From NCBI GenBank assembly GCA_031835245.1, contig JAVKOQ010000046.1:1-64000 (forward strand): 64,000 nt of DNA, read 5' to 3'. The stretch's first letter is position 1, and each line of letters begins with the position of its first letter. The stretch comes from Balamuthia mandrillaris (lineage: Eukaryota; Discosea; Longamoebia; Balamuthiidae). Made by a program: the position numbers and the translations under genes. The notes under the pieces are model-generated. The model had not been told where the DNA came from, did not search any database, and worked only from the letters and a program-made list of their open reading frames with translations. Positions 22,501 through 34,742 of this stretch are shown here, one piece after another.

Positions 22501-25500
22501 CGAAGAAGGTGAAGCCGAGAAACGCGTTCGTGCTGTCAAAACAGACCACGTAGAATGCAGGTCCTGGAGCGTCGACAGGTATAATTGTTGCTCCTTTCCT
22601 TCTCCTCCTGCTGTTTTCACAACGAAATAACGCAACAGCAATCCCTCGCTTACTCTCTGCAACAAATCACCTAACTGTTGAAGGACTTCTCTCTTGTGTC
22701 GCTGCAAGTCGATTTGTTCAAAGCCACCCAACAATTCGGTCGTATCCACAGAGCTGTTCATGCAAAACTCTTTCAAGGGATTGCCAGTTAATTCCGAGAG
22801 CAAACGAACGGTACTTGTCTTTCCAGATGCAGGAGGTCCGATGAGAATGGTCATCCATCCTTTCTCAACTATCGTCATCATGTTCTCTAAAACATTGAGC
22901 GAACCTTTCAACAAATGATAACCGTTGCTTTCTCCTCCCGTTTGCAGTTGTTTGCTGCATAGTCGAGGTAAACAGCTACTGCCAACTTGTATGTAATCAG
23001 GCGTGATGTTATAGTAAGGATGTTTCTCGGGAGTAAAGAAGGCAGGAGAAGGCTCGTCTATCGTTCGTTGCATCTGTGATGTTGCAGGCGAAGAAGAGAA
23101 GACATGATTGAAGAGACGTAAAACGTGTTCTTTGTCTTCTGACGTGCGCATCCGTTGCAAGTAAATCAAGTCCAAGTGTTGCGCCGGATCCCAACATAGC
23201 GAAGAGGAGTTGTTCAACTCTGTCGTAGCTGGTTTCTGTCGCAATGTCATAACATCGCACCAACGGAACACGTCTCGAAGGTTAAACTCCCAAGGGCTTC
23301 CTTTTCTCGCGTATTTGGTTTCGACCATCGTTTCACGAAACAAGAGCTCGTTGAAGTGGATCATCTTTTGGAGTATGGAAGAGGGGATGTGAGGATAGAG
23401 TGATTGTGTGATGAAGAGAAGGTCCTCGCTGTGAAGCTCATCCACATGAACCTGAGTGAATCTGTTCAAGAAGGATTTGGGAAGACCTTTGCGACCACCA
23501 CCTACACATGAAAAGTGTGTAAGACGAAAGCAAGGAAAAGAAAGAATGCAACAGAAAAAGAGAAAGATAAAAGCGAACCTTGTCTAACAGGATTCTGACA
23601 AGCAAAAATGCGAAAAGTGGGCGGGCAGTGGAAGGACCGTCCCAACTCTGGCAAGTACATCTCTGCTCTATGATCCAATATAGAGTTCAAACCCTCTAAC
23701 ACCGACTGCGATGCCAAGTTCAGCTCATCCAGCAACACCCAATCTCCTCTCTTCAATGCCTTCAACAGAACACCATCGCACCAAGCAAACTCGCCTCCTC
23801 CTCCGCCTTGAACGGGAAGATCGCTTCCCAACAAATCCATCATGTCCGTTTGTTCCGAGAGATTGATGCGGACGAGAGGATGATGTCCGGATGCTTTGGC
23901 AATGGCAGTGACCAAAGAAGTCTTACCTACGCCCGGACTGCCTTCCAACAAGATGGGTTTAGGCAGCTGCAAGGCGCGGAGCACACGCATACAGTTCTTG
24001 GAGGTGGTGGGAGCGAGAAGCGCAAAATCGAGAGAAGTATTACCCTCGTCTGGGATTCCCATATCGATTTTAAAGGGGCAATTGGGCAGACCAAACGTTC
24101 GAGGTTGAGCATCGCCATCATGATCCATCCTATCTTCTTTCGCTTCTATGTCTTGTGATTTAGTGAGAAGCATGCCAGTAGCTAAAAGACCGTCAACGTC
24201 GAGTCCTGCTATATCTTCTTTGGAGAGTTGACTCAACAGCATTTCCAAGCAACGCCGCTTCAACTTGCTCACTTGAGTGGGTTGTGATGCTGATATTGCT
24301 GATGAAGAAGAGGAAGCTGAAGACGTAGAAAGCAAGAGCGAACGAGGTGTGCTACTATCCAAAGCATCCAGCAATACCATACATGCACCATGAATGTAAG
24401 CTTCCGCCCCTGTAAGTCCACATCCTCTCCTTTTTCTTCTTTCTCCTTCCTCCTCCGATTCTTTTGTTGTTGTGTTCATGAAAGAAATCCAAGCCAAGAC
24501 GTCACGCAAGCTCAGCGATCGTTTGGTGACTAACGGACGGAACCACTCCATAAAGTCCAAAAGGGGAACATGATAGGTAACCAAAGGAGGAATGAACCTC
24601 TCCTTGATGATGAAGGTGAGGTCCTCTCTCTCCGTGATGGCCGGCACCCATATCTCCGTAAAGCGGTTGCGCATGGCCGGAGAGAGCTCTTTCTTTCCAA
24701 AGTCACCGCCAGGATTCATCGTGGCCAAGATTCGAAATTCGGGATGAGCAGTGAGTTCCTCGATGTCGTTATCTCCACCTCCTCCTTTTTCTGCCAACAC
24801 CAGTAAACGATGCGGCTCTAAGACGCTGTTGAGGCGCTCCAGCACAGAGTCTTCAGCTAAGGAGATCTCATCGATGAGGAAGAGGTCACCTTGCTTCATG
24901 GCTTGAACTAGAGGACCGTCATACCACTGGAACAACGCGGTGTGCTGTTTGTGAAGGGCTTGTATTTCTTGTACCAACTGCCGTAAAGTGTTCAATTGTT
25001 GTTGTAGGAGAGCTACTTGGGAAGGAGAAAGTTCAAGTAAAGCTTGATCTGCTTCATCGTTTTCTTGCTCCTTCTCCTCTTTCTCGGACGGAATTACTTC
25101 TTGTTTTCTCTTGCCGTCTTTCTTTTTGATTGCTGTTTTGCTACCATCGTCATTCGTTATCGCTATTTTCTTCTCCAAATGAGAAAGCAGCGAAGCGCAA
25201 CGATTGACGATTGCCATTTGTTCAGCTAACTGGTTTGCTTCAAGCGGTTGTTCTCCTTTCTGTAGTTGCCCTTTTACCATCTCAAGCAGCTCCGAGTTTG
25301 AAGGAGGAAGCAAAGCAGCGGACGAAGCAAAGAATTCAGCCAAAGCAGCAAAGCATTGAGCCACAAGAGCCTTACACTTGGTTCGTATTGCCTCTTTTCC
25401 TCTGACAGGCCTTAATCCTCCGAGAAAGTCCGCCGTTTCCGTTTGTTGATGGCAGTTGAGAATGTGGAGACGTTGTTTCAGGAGAGCAGCATAAAGCTGA

Positions 25501-28500
25501 CAGATGGAGGTCTTGCCGCTTCCTGTCTCACCAACCAACAGAACTGGCTCTTTGTGTTGCAGACAGCGACCGACGAGAGTGAAGAGACGCCGCATGCTCT
25601 TGGTCCAAACGATGTGCTCAAAGCCTTCAAGTGTTTTCAGTTCTTCAATGGTGACGCTTCCGTAGGAAGTGTTGTCTTCTTCTGGATTTGGGGCGTCATG
25701 AGAAGAAGCTTTTGTATGTGCCGTTAAGAACGAGAAATGACAAACGAGAAAGAGGTGTAGGTATTTTACCTTGTTCTTGTGGAGGACGAGCAAAGCCACG
25801 GTTGTAAATGGCATTGAGGTCCAGAGAGACACGTGGCATGTGCTTTTCCAGGCAATATTGAATTACCTGTTTCTCTTCATCCCTCCGAAGTCTTCAAACA
25901 TCACAAGACACAATCAGAATAAATGCAAAATAACATTAATAAGGGAGTGAGAAGAAAGGAAGACAAGACGAAAGAAATATTAAGTACCTTTCAGCCAGCA
26001 ACATATAGCCTTCCTCGGCCAATTCCTGCCAGCTGCCCGGCCGCCGTTCTGCCCATCGAAACAAGTCTCGCAAAGTAATGAACCCATGTTTGCCAGCAAA
26101 CACGCGAGTGCCCTGTCGGTGACGTTGCAAGTCTTGCATGACCAACACCAGCTTCTTACAATAGGAAGGAGGTAGTTGGCAACGTTGGTTAAGAATAGTC
26201 TCCAATTCCTCCGATGGAATGTCGTCGATGTGGAGCTCCAAGAAGCGATTACGAAAAGCTCTGGAAAGAACTTTTCTGCCGCCGTAAATGCCTGGAGGGT
26301 TTTGCGTGGCGAATAACATAAAGTGAGGATGAGGCCTCACGATCTCTTGGGTCTCAGGTATGAACAGCTCGTGATTGTCGTCCAGCAGCCTGTTCAACGC
26401 CTCTAACACTTCCGAAGGAGCCAAGTTGAGCTCATCCAACACCACCCAATAGCCCTTACGAACAGCTTCTACCAATATACCCTCGCGAAAGACTAGCTTG
26501 CCTGTTTGAGGGTCGGACACATACGTTCCCAAATATTCTTGTATGTCCGTGTGCTCGTGGTTGTTGATCCTTACAAAGCGATGTCCTGTTCTGCGTGCAA
26601 GATATTCCACCATGCTGGTCTTTCCGCTGGAGGTGGGACCTTGCAAAAGTACAGGATATTTGCCGGCAAGAACGATGCGAGCCAAGTTGGTGATGTGTTG
26701 ACGAATAGTAGGGGTGAGGATGTAGCTGGCAGGATTGATGGGAGGTTGATCTCCAACAGCGATCCAAAACTGTTCAAACAGAACATGAGAGGAAGTGACT
26801 GTTTCCTTTCCTTCGTCACCATAGTCATCAACATCTTCCTCGTTGTTCTTGCTCTTGGTGGCAGAGGAAGATGGTCGTCTCGGAGGTCTTTTCAGCTCTT
26901 TTGGGCTCATACCTTGGAGAAAGTGCTGATCGATGAGCTTGGCCATCAAAGGATAGCTCGCCTCGTTGAGCTGCGTCAAGAAGCTCATCCGAAAGCCCTC
27001 GTAGAGCGCTCTCTTGGGGCCATAGCCCATTGGCAGGATAAGTTTGGCATACTCCAAGGCCCTGCACAGTGTTCTCAAGCTATAGTGCGGCTTCTGGTTG
27101 GCTCCGTCGGCCAGTTCCACTCGAGCCGCGCTCCTCGCGGCCAAATAGAAGCTGACGATTTCGTCAATGGGCGGTTTGGTCATCGCTTCTGACAAGTAGG
27201 ACGAGACCACGATGCGTAGATCCTCAGCGCTGCTCAGCTCGTCGACGTAGATCTCGGTGAAGCGGTTGCGAAGCGCGGGGACCAGGTTCTTCTTGCCAAT
27301 ATCGGTTGGAGGATTCATGCAAGCAAAGATGCGGAGGTCAGGATGCCTTGGGATGGGCTCCACGTCCCCTCGTTCGGTAAGACAAACGGAGCCCCCGTCC
27401 AGAAGGCTGCTGATGCTTTCCAACGTTTCTGCTGTGGCCAAGTTAATCTCGTCGAGTAGGAGCCAGTGCCCGTTGCGGATGGCGTTGACGAGAGAGCCTT
27501 CCACAAAGGAGAAGGCAAAGTTGTTCTTCACTTGCTCTTGTTGCAACTCGAATTTGGAGATGGCAGCAGCGAATTGCTTCCATTCTTCTCTCAGTTGAGG
27601 ACTCCAACTACCATCTTTCGAGGTGGATGAAGATGAAGCATTTGAAGAAGCGTTGCTGTTGGAACGCGTTTTTCTCTTTCGTTGAGTTGAGCGCTGTTGG
27701 TTGGAGTTTTGTTGTTCTTCTACTGGATGCTTGTTGGTGCCTGCTTTTTGTCTTTGTTCCAACTTTTGTGCTGCCATTCGAACGGCTTGGTTAAGCAATC
27801 GGACGAAGCGAGGCCAGTTCTTCTTCGCATAACTCAGTTCCACATCGTTAATGAACTTTTTGTTGGCCTATTAAGATTGCAGGAAAAAAAAGTGAGTTGA
27901 TAAACAGGAATTAAAGAATAGAAAATAAATAAAAACTCACCTTTCGTGAAAATGTTTTGGTAAAAAGTTTTTCAAACTGTTGCTTCAAAGGAGCGCATAC
28001 AATGCGTAGCTCCACCGGTTTAAATCCTCCCAACAAGTCTGCAGTGTCACTTTGTTGCGACATGTTCTATTTTGAAAAAAAAAATGGTGAGGAAAAAAAA
28101 ACACCCAGCAAGAGAAGAGCAAGAATAACAGCAACAAACCTGAATGGTAAGAGGCCTGTTGAGCATGTTGGCCAAGTATTGCACCACCGACGTTTTTCCC
28201 GTTCCCGTTTCACCAACGAGCAGTACTGGCTCTTCCATGTACACAGACATCGCTATCTTTTCGAGCAGTGTTAAGGAATGCTTGGTATGCGCAAAGTTCC
28301 GCGTTTGCTGCTCACCAAGACCTATTTTTGCCTATTTATTTTCAAGCACAAATTTTAGACAACAAACAAAGGGGAGAACAGAGAGAGAGAGAGAGAGAGA
28401 GAGAGAAGGAATTGAAAGTACCTGAAGTTGGATCTTTGGAAGAGTAACGCGACCAACACAAAAAGCGGAAGGAGAACGAGTGGTGGATGGCTTATACATG

Positions 28501-30527
28501 TCTAAGTAATGGTGACTCCGTTCGGGAGTGAGTCCCCAACAAGAGCCCAAAATGGTGCAGCATTGGCGACGCCATTTGGGAGAGGGGATGAGAGCAGCGA
28601 AGCAGTCCATGGCCTCTGAGAAGATCGCTTCTCGTACTTGCAATGTAGTCATGTTTTCGTGGGCGGAATGTTTGAAAAGACGATGCACTCGTTTGCACCA
28701 TTTCAGCAAGTCTCTGCAATAAAAGCAACAGGTTACATTTTTAAAAAAATAACCAGTTGGAACTCGGAAGAGAGATAGAAAGGTACCTCGTAGAGAGGTA
28801 TCGCCCTGCAAAGACAGAAGGAAGCAAGTATTGTGTTTTGGGTGTTTGTGGCGTATCCACTGGTTCTTGTTTGTTTGAGGATGCAGTCCGTGTCAACGCG
28901 AGGTACGTTTCTAGGGAGAAAGCAGAGAACATCAGATAAGAATAAGAAGTGCTATGAGAATTACAAAAAATCTTACCCATGAACTGCGGAACCAATGAAG
29001 CTATTTCTGGATACTTGATGCGAAGAACTTCGCTCAATTCTTCCGAAGTGAGAGGATCCACAATCACTCGTGTCCAAAAGTTACCCAAAAGTCGAGCTAA
29101 TCATTTTTTGTCATACAAGTAGTTAGCGAAAAGGTAAAAAGCAGCAACGAAAGAAAACTAGAATGCTAGAAGTACCATTTTGAGAAGACGAGGAGGCATT
29201 TCCAGGTAACAACGTTTGCGTCGCAAACAGTTGAAAGGACTTGGGAGCACAAACCACCTCTCCTCTTCCCGGAATGAAAAGCTGCCTCGTCTCCAACAAC
29301 GGGATGAGCACCGACAGAATCTCCAACGGAGCCATGTCAATGTCCTCTATAACGATCCATCGTCCCTCTCTTACCGCTTGCGTCAGTGCTCCTGCCTGCC
29401 ATCGAAACTCTCCTGGCACGTCTGTGCATACGTAGGTGCCGAGCAGAACCTTGGCATCGGTCTGATCGCCAAGGTGGATGCGAATGAGATCGCGCGGATG
29501 GTGGAGGGCGAGAGTGGCCAGCTCCTCGATTAGAGCGGTCTTGCCTGCCCCTGTCACGCCCTCCAAGAGGATGGGTTGGCCTTGGCAGACGGCCAGAGCG
29601 AGAGCGCGCATGTTTTGAGCTGCTGTGGGAGTGTAGACGAGGCGATTTTCTTTGTGGTTGGTGGTTTCGTTAGCATTTGCTGTTTCTTCACTCGTGATTA
29701 GTGTTGTGCTGTATTATTAAGTTTAGTCAATTTTCGGGTGAGAGAGAGAGAGAGAGAATGAAAGAACGAGAAGTTGAGAGAATGCGAGCGAGCATGAGAG
29801 ATGTAGAGAGACAAAGATAATAGTGAAGAGGCGTACTTGTTTGAAATGTTCGATTTCTTAGATAAGAGTATGCCACAAACATCGACAAGAGGAGTGTGCA
29901 GGTCCTTTGCTTCTACGATGGTGGTGTTTGAGGATGTTTGTTCTGGTTTCTCTGCGTTGCCTACCAATAAGGCCATTTGCTCCAAGGCCTCTTCCTCCCC
30001 TTCTTTTATGCTAAAAAGGACAAATAAGATAAAATTAAAACTAAGAGAGGAAACAGAGCAATAACGTACCATTGCTCCTGAAGAATTTTAATTTGTTCTT
30101 TGTCTGTGTTAAGAGGCAGCTTCCACTTGCTGCTATCACTGACTCGAAGCAGCAAAGCAACGCATCGCAGAGTGTAATGCCGAAGAGTCTTGTCCTCCAA
30201 AGAGAGCAAAGCAAAGAATGGGCTCCAGTCCCAGAGAGTGCTGCCAAACTCAGCCACGGAGAAGCGGAGCAACCGATATGCGGTTTGTGCTAGGCGAATC
30301 CACACTGAAATGGGTACTTTGGAGACGTCTGTCATTCGTTCTATTCGCTCAAAGAGTGAAGGCACTCTCGCGAAGTATTCCAGTATCGTGCTACAGCAAT
30401 GCATAGAAAGAAAGCGTAAAGAGAGACGAGATAGGAAACCCAAGATAAGCGAGAAGAAAGGAGAGGAATGAGAGAGAGAGGGAGAGGGAGAGGGAGGGAG
30501 AGAGACAGCAAAGAAAGCAAAAGACAG

Positions 30528-30563
<36 letters not shown>

Positions 30564-30849
30564 AAAGCAACCTGCAAAGGTGAGGTGCCAAAGGTAATAT
30601 CTTGCTAAAGGCACTGGCCACGGACTCCACCGGGAAAAGCTCTGTGCTGGCGCCAGCATGTGTCATCGCCGTTCCTTCGTAGACCACTCGACCCACAAAC
30701 TCGCTCAGCAAAGGACGAAAGAGGCGAGCGATGGGAAGAGTGAGCTCCTCCTCGGTGACCAGCAAGGTGCTGAGCTCAATCAGCACTGCCTCCTTGTCTT
30801 GTGAGTTGAGAGCATTTGTCTGTGCATCAAAAGTCAACGACAAGCAGAC

Positions 30850-30890
<41 letters not shown>

Positions 30891-31117
30891 AGAAGCAGAG
30901 AAGCAGAGAAGCAGAGAAGCAGAGAAGCAGAGAAGCAGAGAAGCAGAGAAGCAGAGAAGCAGAGAAGCAGAGAAGCAGAGAAGCAGAGGGGTACCGGTTT
31001 AGAAAGAAAAGCCACGATAGCGGAAGGGGTGGCGGACGTGGCCATGTAGTGAGCAAACGCGGAGCAAGAGGCGTGCAGCGTGCGCAACGGAGGCAAAAGA
31101 TCAAACTGGAACTTCAT
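10538..31117 (-). CDS. MDN1: Midasin, giant AAA+ ATPase of 60S ribosome maturation
   Basis: Midasin/Rea1 pulls assembly factors off pre-60S particles in the nucleolus and nucleoplasm. Six AAA modules are seen in order through their Walker A motifs: GVTGAGKT (about 29.55 kb), GETGTGKT (28.21), GPTSSGKT (26.62), GETGSGKT (25.53), GSPGVGKT (23.93) and GPPASGKT (22.84). The family signature GRKGLPKSFLNRFTQV spans the join at 23501. After a long helical linker comes a Glu/Asp-rich region (about 11.7-13.7 kb), then the MIDAS domain with DDSRSM (about 11.3 kb), which in the family binds Rsa4/Ytm1. Stop at 10538-10540. The largest exons are 10538-18934, 18991-23501, 23579-25708 and about 25988-27868; the first ten or so are small. 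The start at ATG 31117 (MKFQFDLLPPLRTL) is the only one opening a spliceable frame. I estimate about 6,400 residues, longer than human (about 5,600) or yeast (4,910), partly through polyserine and charged inserts. Confidence 0.95.
30891..30988. repeat. GAGAAGCA octamer array in midasin intron 1
   Basis: About 11 exact copies of GAGAAGCA, preceded by a (GA)n tract from about 30853. The whole block lies between the first two midasin exons. On the sense (minus) strand it is a pyrimidine-rich TGCTTCTC array. Confidence 0.9.
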
Positions 31118-31800
31118 CTTCGCAAGGAGGGAAGAAAAAGAAATCTTTTGCCTTCTCCGGTGAAAAATAAAATAAAAATAAATAAATAAATCTACTATTG
31201 AAAACTGGCGTAGCGCCGGAAGCGTCAATGCGAGACTTGGTGGTCCTTCGCCTCCCTTCACGTCAGAAACCGAGGCAGGCAGAGAGCGGAAAGAAAAAGA
31301 GCAGCAGCAAGAGGCAAGGATAGGGCAAAGCGTCTCTTCTTTCTTCTTTCTTCCTTTTGTCGACAGGAAAAATATCGGAAAATGTGCAATTCTGCTTGAG
31401 GAGTGGATTTCTTTTAGTTCCTCCGCTTGCCGGTTCGACTCCAGCCCACAACAAATTTATTTTTGTTTGTTGGAACGGATCCGGTTTCGAATCCCGGTGC
31501 CACCAAATTTTCTTTCACATCTAGTCGACAATAATTATAATGGGTAGCCGCCGATTCGACTCCCAGTGTAACCGATTTTATTTTTTCAAAAAGAAACCGA
31601 AAATAAAAATTTAAGAGAACGAAAAAAAAAGAAAGAAAGAAAGAAAACCAAAAAAAAAAGGTCCGTTAAATCTCTTTCTTCTCTTCTCTCTCTTCTCTCT
31701 TCCCCTTCTTTTTCTTCTCCATTTGTTTTCGTTGTCGTTTTTTTTTTTTTTTTGTTCACACACCAATCATCATCATCATCATCCACAGAAAGAAAACCAA
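31118..31800. other. Divergent promoter region of midasin and the SH2 kinase, with B-box-like motifs
   Basis: This 683-bp gap holds no convincing protein gene. It contains two GTCGAC palindromes (31359-31364, 31524-31529). It also holds three sequences resembling the tRNA T-arm / TFIIIC B box (GGTTCGANTCC): near 31432 (GGTTCGACTCC), 31483 (GGTTTCGAATCCC) and 31553 (GATTCGACTCCC). Each is followed within about 12-20 bp by a T-rich run. No matching acceptor, D or anticodon arms could be paired, and each T-stem has at least one mismatch, so I do not call tRNA genes. Confidence 0.5.
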
Positions 31801-34656
31801 ATGTTGTCCTCCGACGCATCGCCCAAAGAGAAATCCGAATCGAGTAGCAGCGGCAGCGGCCGTTCCTCCTTCTCTTCTTCTTCCTCTTCTGCTTCTTTCT
31901 CCTCTTCTTCAGCACAACAGCAGCAGCAGCTGGTGGAGGTCCTCGCGCCCAGCGACGAGCAGGCCATGAGGCCCAGCGAGAATTGGGTGATCGACCCCAC
32001 CAAGCTGACCACGCACAAGGAGATCGGCAGAGGCGCCTTCGGGGTGGTCTACAAGGGGGAGTTCTTGGGCACCGTGGTGGCCGTGAAGAAGCTTCATACC
32101 AGCGACGACGACATCATCAAAGACTTTTTGCACGAGGTAACACTTTTTTCAATCAAACGAACAAGAGCTCTTCTTCTTCTTGTTCTTCTTCTTCTTGTTA
32201 TTATTCTTCTTCTTCTTCTTCTTCTTCTTCTCTCTTTCTCTCTTTACTTTCTTTTTCTTCTTTTTATTTTTATTTTTATTTTATTATTTTATTTTATTAT
32301 TTTATTATTTTATTATATTTTTTATAAATCTGATGTGACGTTTTTGACGCGTGGAACGATATATGACCCAAAAGGTGGAAGTCATGAAGACGCTGCGACA
32401 CCCGTATGCTCCCTTTTTTTTTTCTCTCCTTCTTTCTCTCTTTCGTGTTCTTCTGCTTGTTGTTCGGCGTGGTTGGAAGTTGTCTTCTTTCTGTAGTTTT
32501 CTTTCATTCATTTCTTTTGTGACTAATGTTTATGTATTTTTTTTTTGTTCTGCATTCGTTTTTGTTGCAATGTTGTTTTCTCAGGAATATCGTGTTGTGG
32601 ATGGGAGTTCATCACAATGAAGAAACTGGAGAGTTATCCATTGTCACAGAGTTTGTTCAAAATGGTTTCTCTCTCTCTCTGATCTTCTCTGTTCTATCTA
32701 TCTATCTTTCTTCTCTGCTTCTCTGCTTTCTTCATTCATTCTTTCTTCTTCCTTCTTCTTCCTCTCGTCTCCCGTTGCCTAATAGCAATTGTTGTCGATA
32801 GGCACACTGTCCAGATATTTGGCTGAGCCAGGAGACATACCATGGGTCACCCGAGTGCGCATGGCCTGGGAGATTGCTCAGGCTTTGGCGTACCTGCACG
32901 ATAAAAACCTTTTACACAGAGGTACACGCCTCGTCTTTTTTCGTTTCTTCTTCTTTCGCTCCTAACTTATTGACATTGATTTTAAAAACGTTAGATCTCA
33001 AAAGTGAGAACATTTTGGTTTGTATATATTTATTGTCGTTCTCTTTTTCCTTTCTTACCTTTAAAAAATGCAGTTGGGAGTAAGTTACGAATGTAAAGTT
33101 GCCGATTTTGGCTTAGCAGTGCTGCTAGACCGCGAGCGCAACATCAAGCTTTCCGCCGTAGGCACGCCCTGGTGGCGCGCACCCGAGGTCAACCAATACT
33201 CTTACGACGGCCGGGCTGATATCTTCAGCTTTGGCATCGTGCTCGGTGAGCTCGTCCTCCGCCAGGACGGAGAGAACATCCGCCTGGGGATGACATACCA
33301 GAAGAAAGGGCGGCTAGAGTTTGGCGTGGACTCGGCTCGTTTGAGGCAGATCATCCGGGAGGCCGCTCCAGACTGTCCTCCCGCTCTGGTGGAGCTGACG
33401 GTTGCCTGCTGCAATGAGGACCCCAAGGACCGGCCCACGTTGGAAGAGATTGTGAAAGAGTTAGCAGAGCTACATCAGGGTTTGACGGCATTAGATAAGA
33501 GGTTAGCGGAGTTGGTCAAGGACAAACATGGACGGGATCTGTTTCGTTCTTTGGCTACTGCTGTACGTTTTCGTTTTGTTACTCTTTTCTTGCTCGTTGC
33601 TTCCTTTTCTTTTCGTCTTTTTAATTCTAGCGTTTTGTTTCTCTTTTCGTTTATGTTCTTTTGCTAACTGTTTTGAGGTATGCAAACAGTCTTTCAAATC
33701 AATGAATGGGGTGCGGGTGAAGAGAAGTGATATCCTACAAACAATAGCCGGCCAGTTACATAAAGATGCTGACAGGAGCTTAACCGAAGATGAGATCAAC
33801 AACATCGATACAATGTTTCGTACGTATTATTTATCTTCTTTGTTTCACTCTTTCGTTTGTCGTTCTCTCTTCTTATTCACTTATTTTTTGCAAAACACAA
33901 AAAAAGCTTCTTCTGCAAAATCTACAGTAACGCTCGAAGAGTTTGCACCTTTTTGGAAATGGTACTCTGCCACACGTAATCTTATCATGGACAAGAGGGT
34001 TTGTTTTCTTCCTTCTGTTGCTCTCATTACCCGTTCTGTTGCTCTTTTTTTTTGTCTCTCCACTCCGGTTCCATCCCCTCGGTTGCTCATTCTCTCGGTC
34101 TCCTCTTCCCTCTCGTCTCGCTTCTCGTGCTTAAAAATAGTTACTGGGGTTGTGGAAAGTTGGTTTCATCCATGGATTCATCTCACGAGAGACTTCAACG
34201 GAGCTCCTCACAAAACAAAACAAGCCAAAGACGTGTATCTTCCGATTTAGCAGCAGCAAATATGGCAGTCTCGTCATCAGCTACATCACACAAGCCGGAG
34301 GAAAGGTTTCTTTTTCTTTCTTTCTTGTCGTTTCTTTCTTTTGTTTCTTTCTCTCTCCTCTTTTCTCTTTCGTTCTCTTTACTTTGTTTTCTTTTCTTAT
34401 CCTTTGCTAACACCACAACAAAAAGGTCTTTCACGATTTGATAAACACGCACCCACACGGATTCTCCACAAAGAGCGGCATCATGAAGCAGACCATCAAG
34501 AAAGTGTTGACAGAGACGGAGCCCGAGTACAAACAGCTGAACTACGTCTATCCAGATGTGCCCTTCAGCAACGTTGCCTTCTACGATCCGCTCGGCGGCT
34601 CTTCCTCCGATGCAGACGATGGCTATAACTATAACTACAACGTGCGAACAAAGTGA
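31801..34656 (+). CDS. Shk-like TKL protein kinase with C-terminal SH2 domain
   Basis: A Ser-rich N-terminus precedes a complete kinase domain: glycine loop GRGAFGVVYKG, catalytic Lys in VVAVKKL, HRDLKSEN split by an intron, DFG in VADFGLAVL, and APE in WWRAPEV. A helical linker with an LEEFAPFWKWY segment follows, then an SH2 domain (LWKVGFIHGFISRE, CIFRFSSSKYGSLVISY). The FRFSSS segment carries the Arg expected to bind phosphotyrosine. About ten exons are needed; examples are 31801-32136, a ten-residue exon VEVMKTLRHP near 32375-32404, and 33072-33560. This layout is that of the Dictyostelium Shk family, which links tyrosine phosphorylation to a downstream kinase, probably at the membrane or in the cytosol. 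Start ATG 31801 (MLSSDASPKEK) directly follows a T-rich leader. Stop TGA at 34654-34656. Confidence 0.9.
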
Positions 34657-34742
34657 AAACGAAACGACAAGGAAGAAAGAAAAACTGGCTTTCTCCTTTC
34701 GCCCAACGTTTTTAAAAAATATAAGTATGTATTATCGCATCG

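Noticed and set aside
30391..31104. Minus-strand frame with repeated ASLLLCFS
   Set aside because: The octamer GAGAAGCA array read in one frame; it lies in midasin intron 1 and merges true exon sequence with intron.
31380..31575. Intact tRNA genes at the GGTTCGANTCC motifs
   Set aside because: No pairing 5' acceptor, D arm or anticodon arm found upstream, and T-stems carry mismatches.
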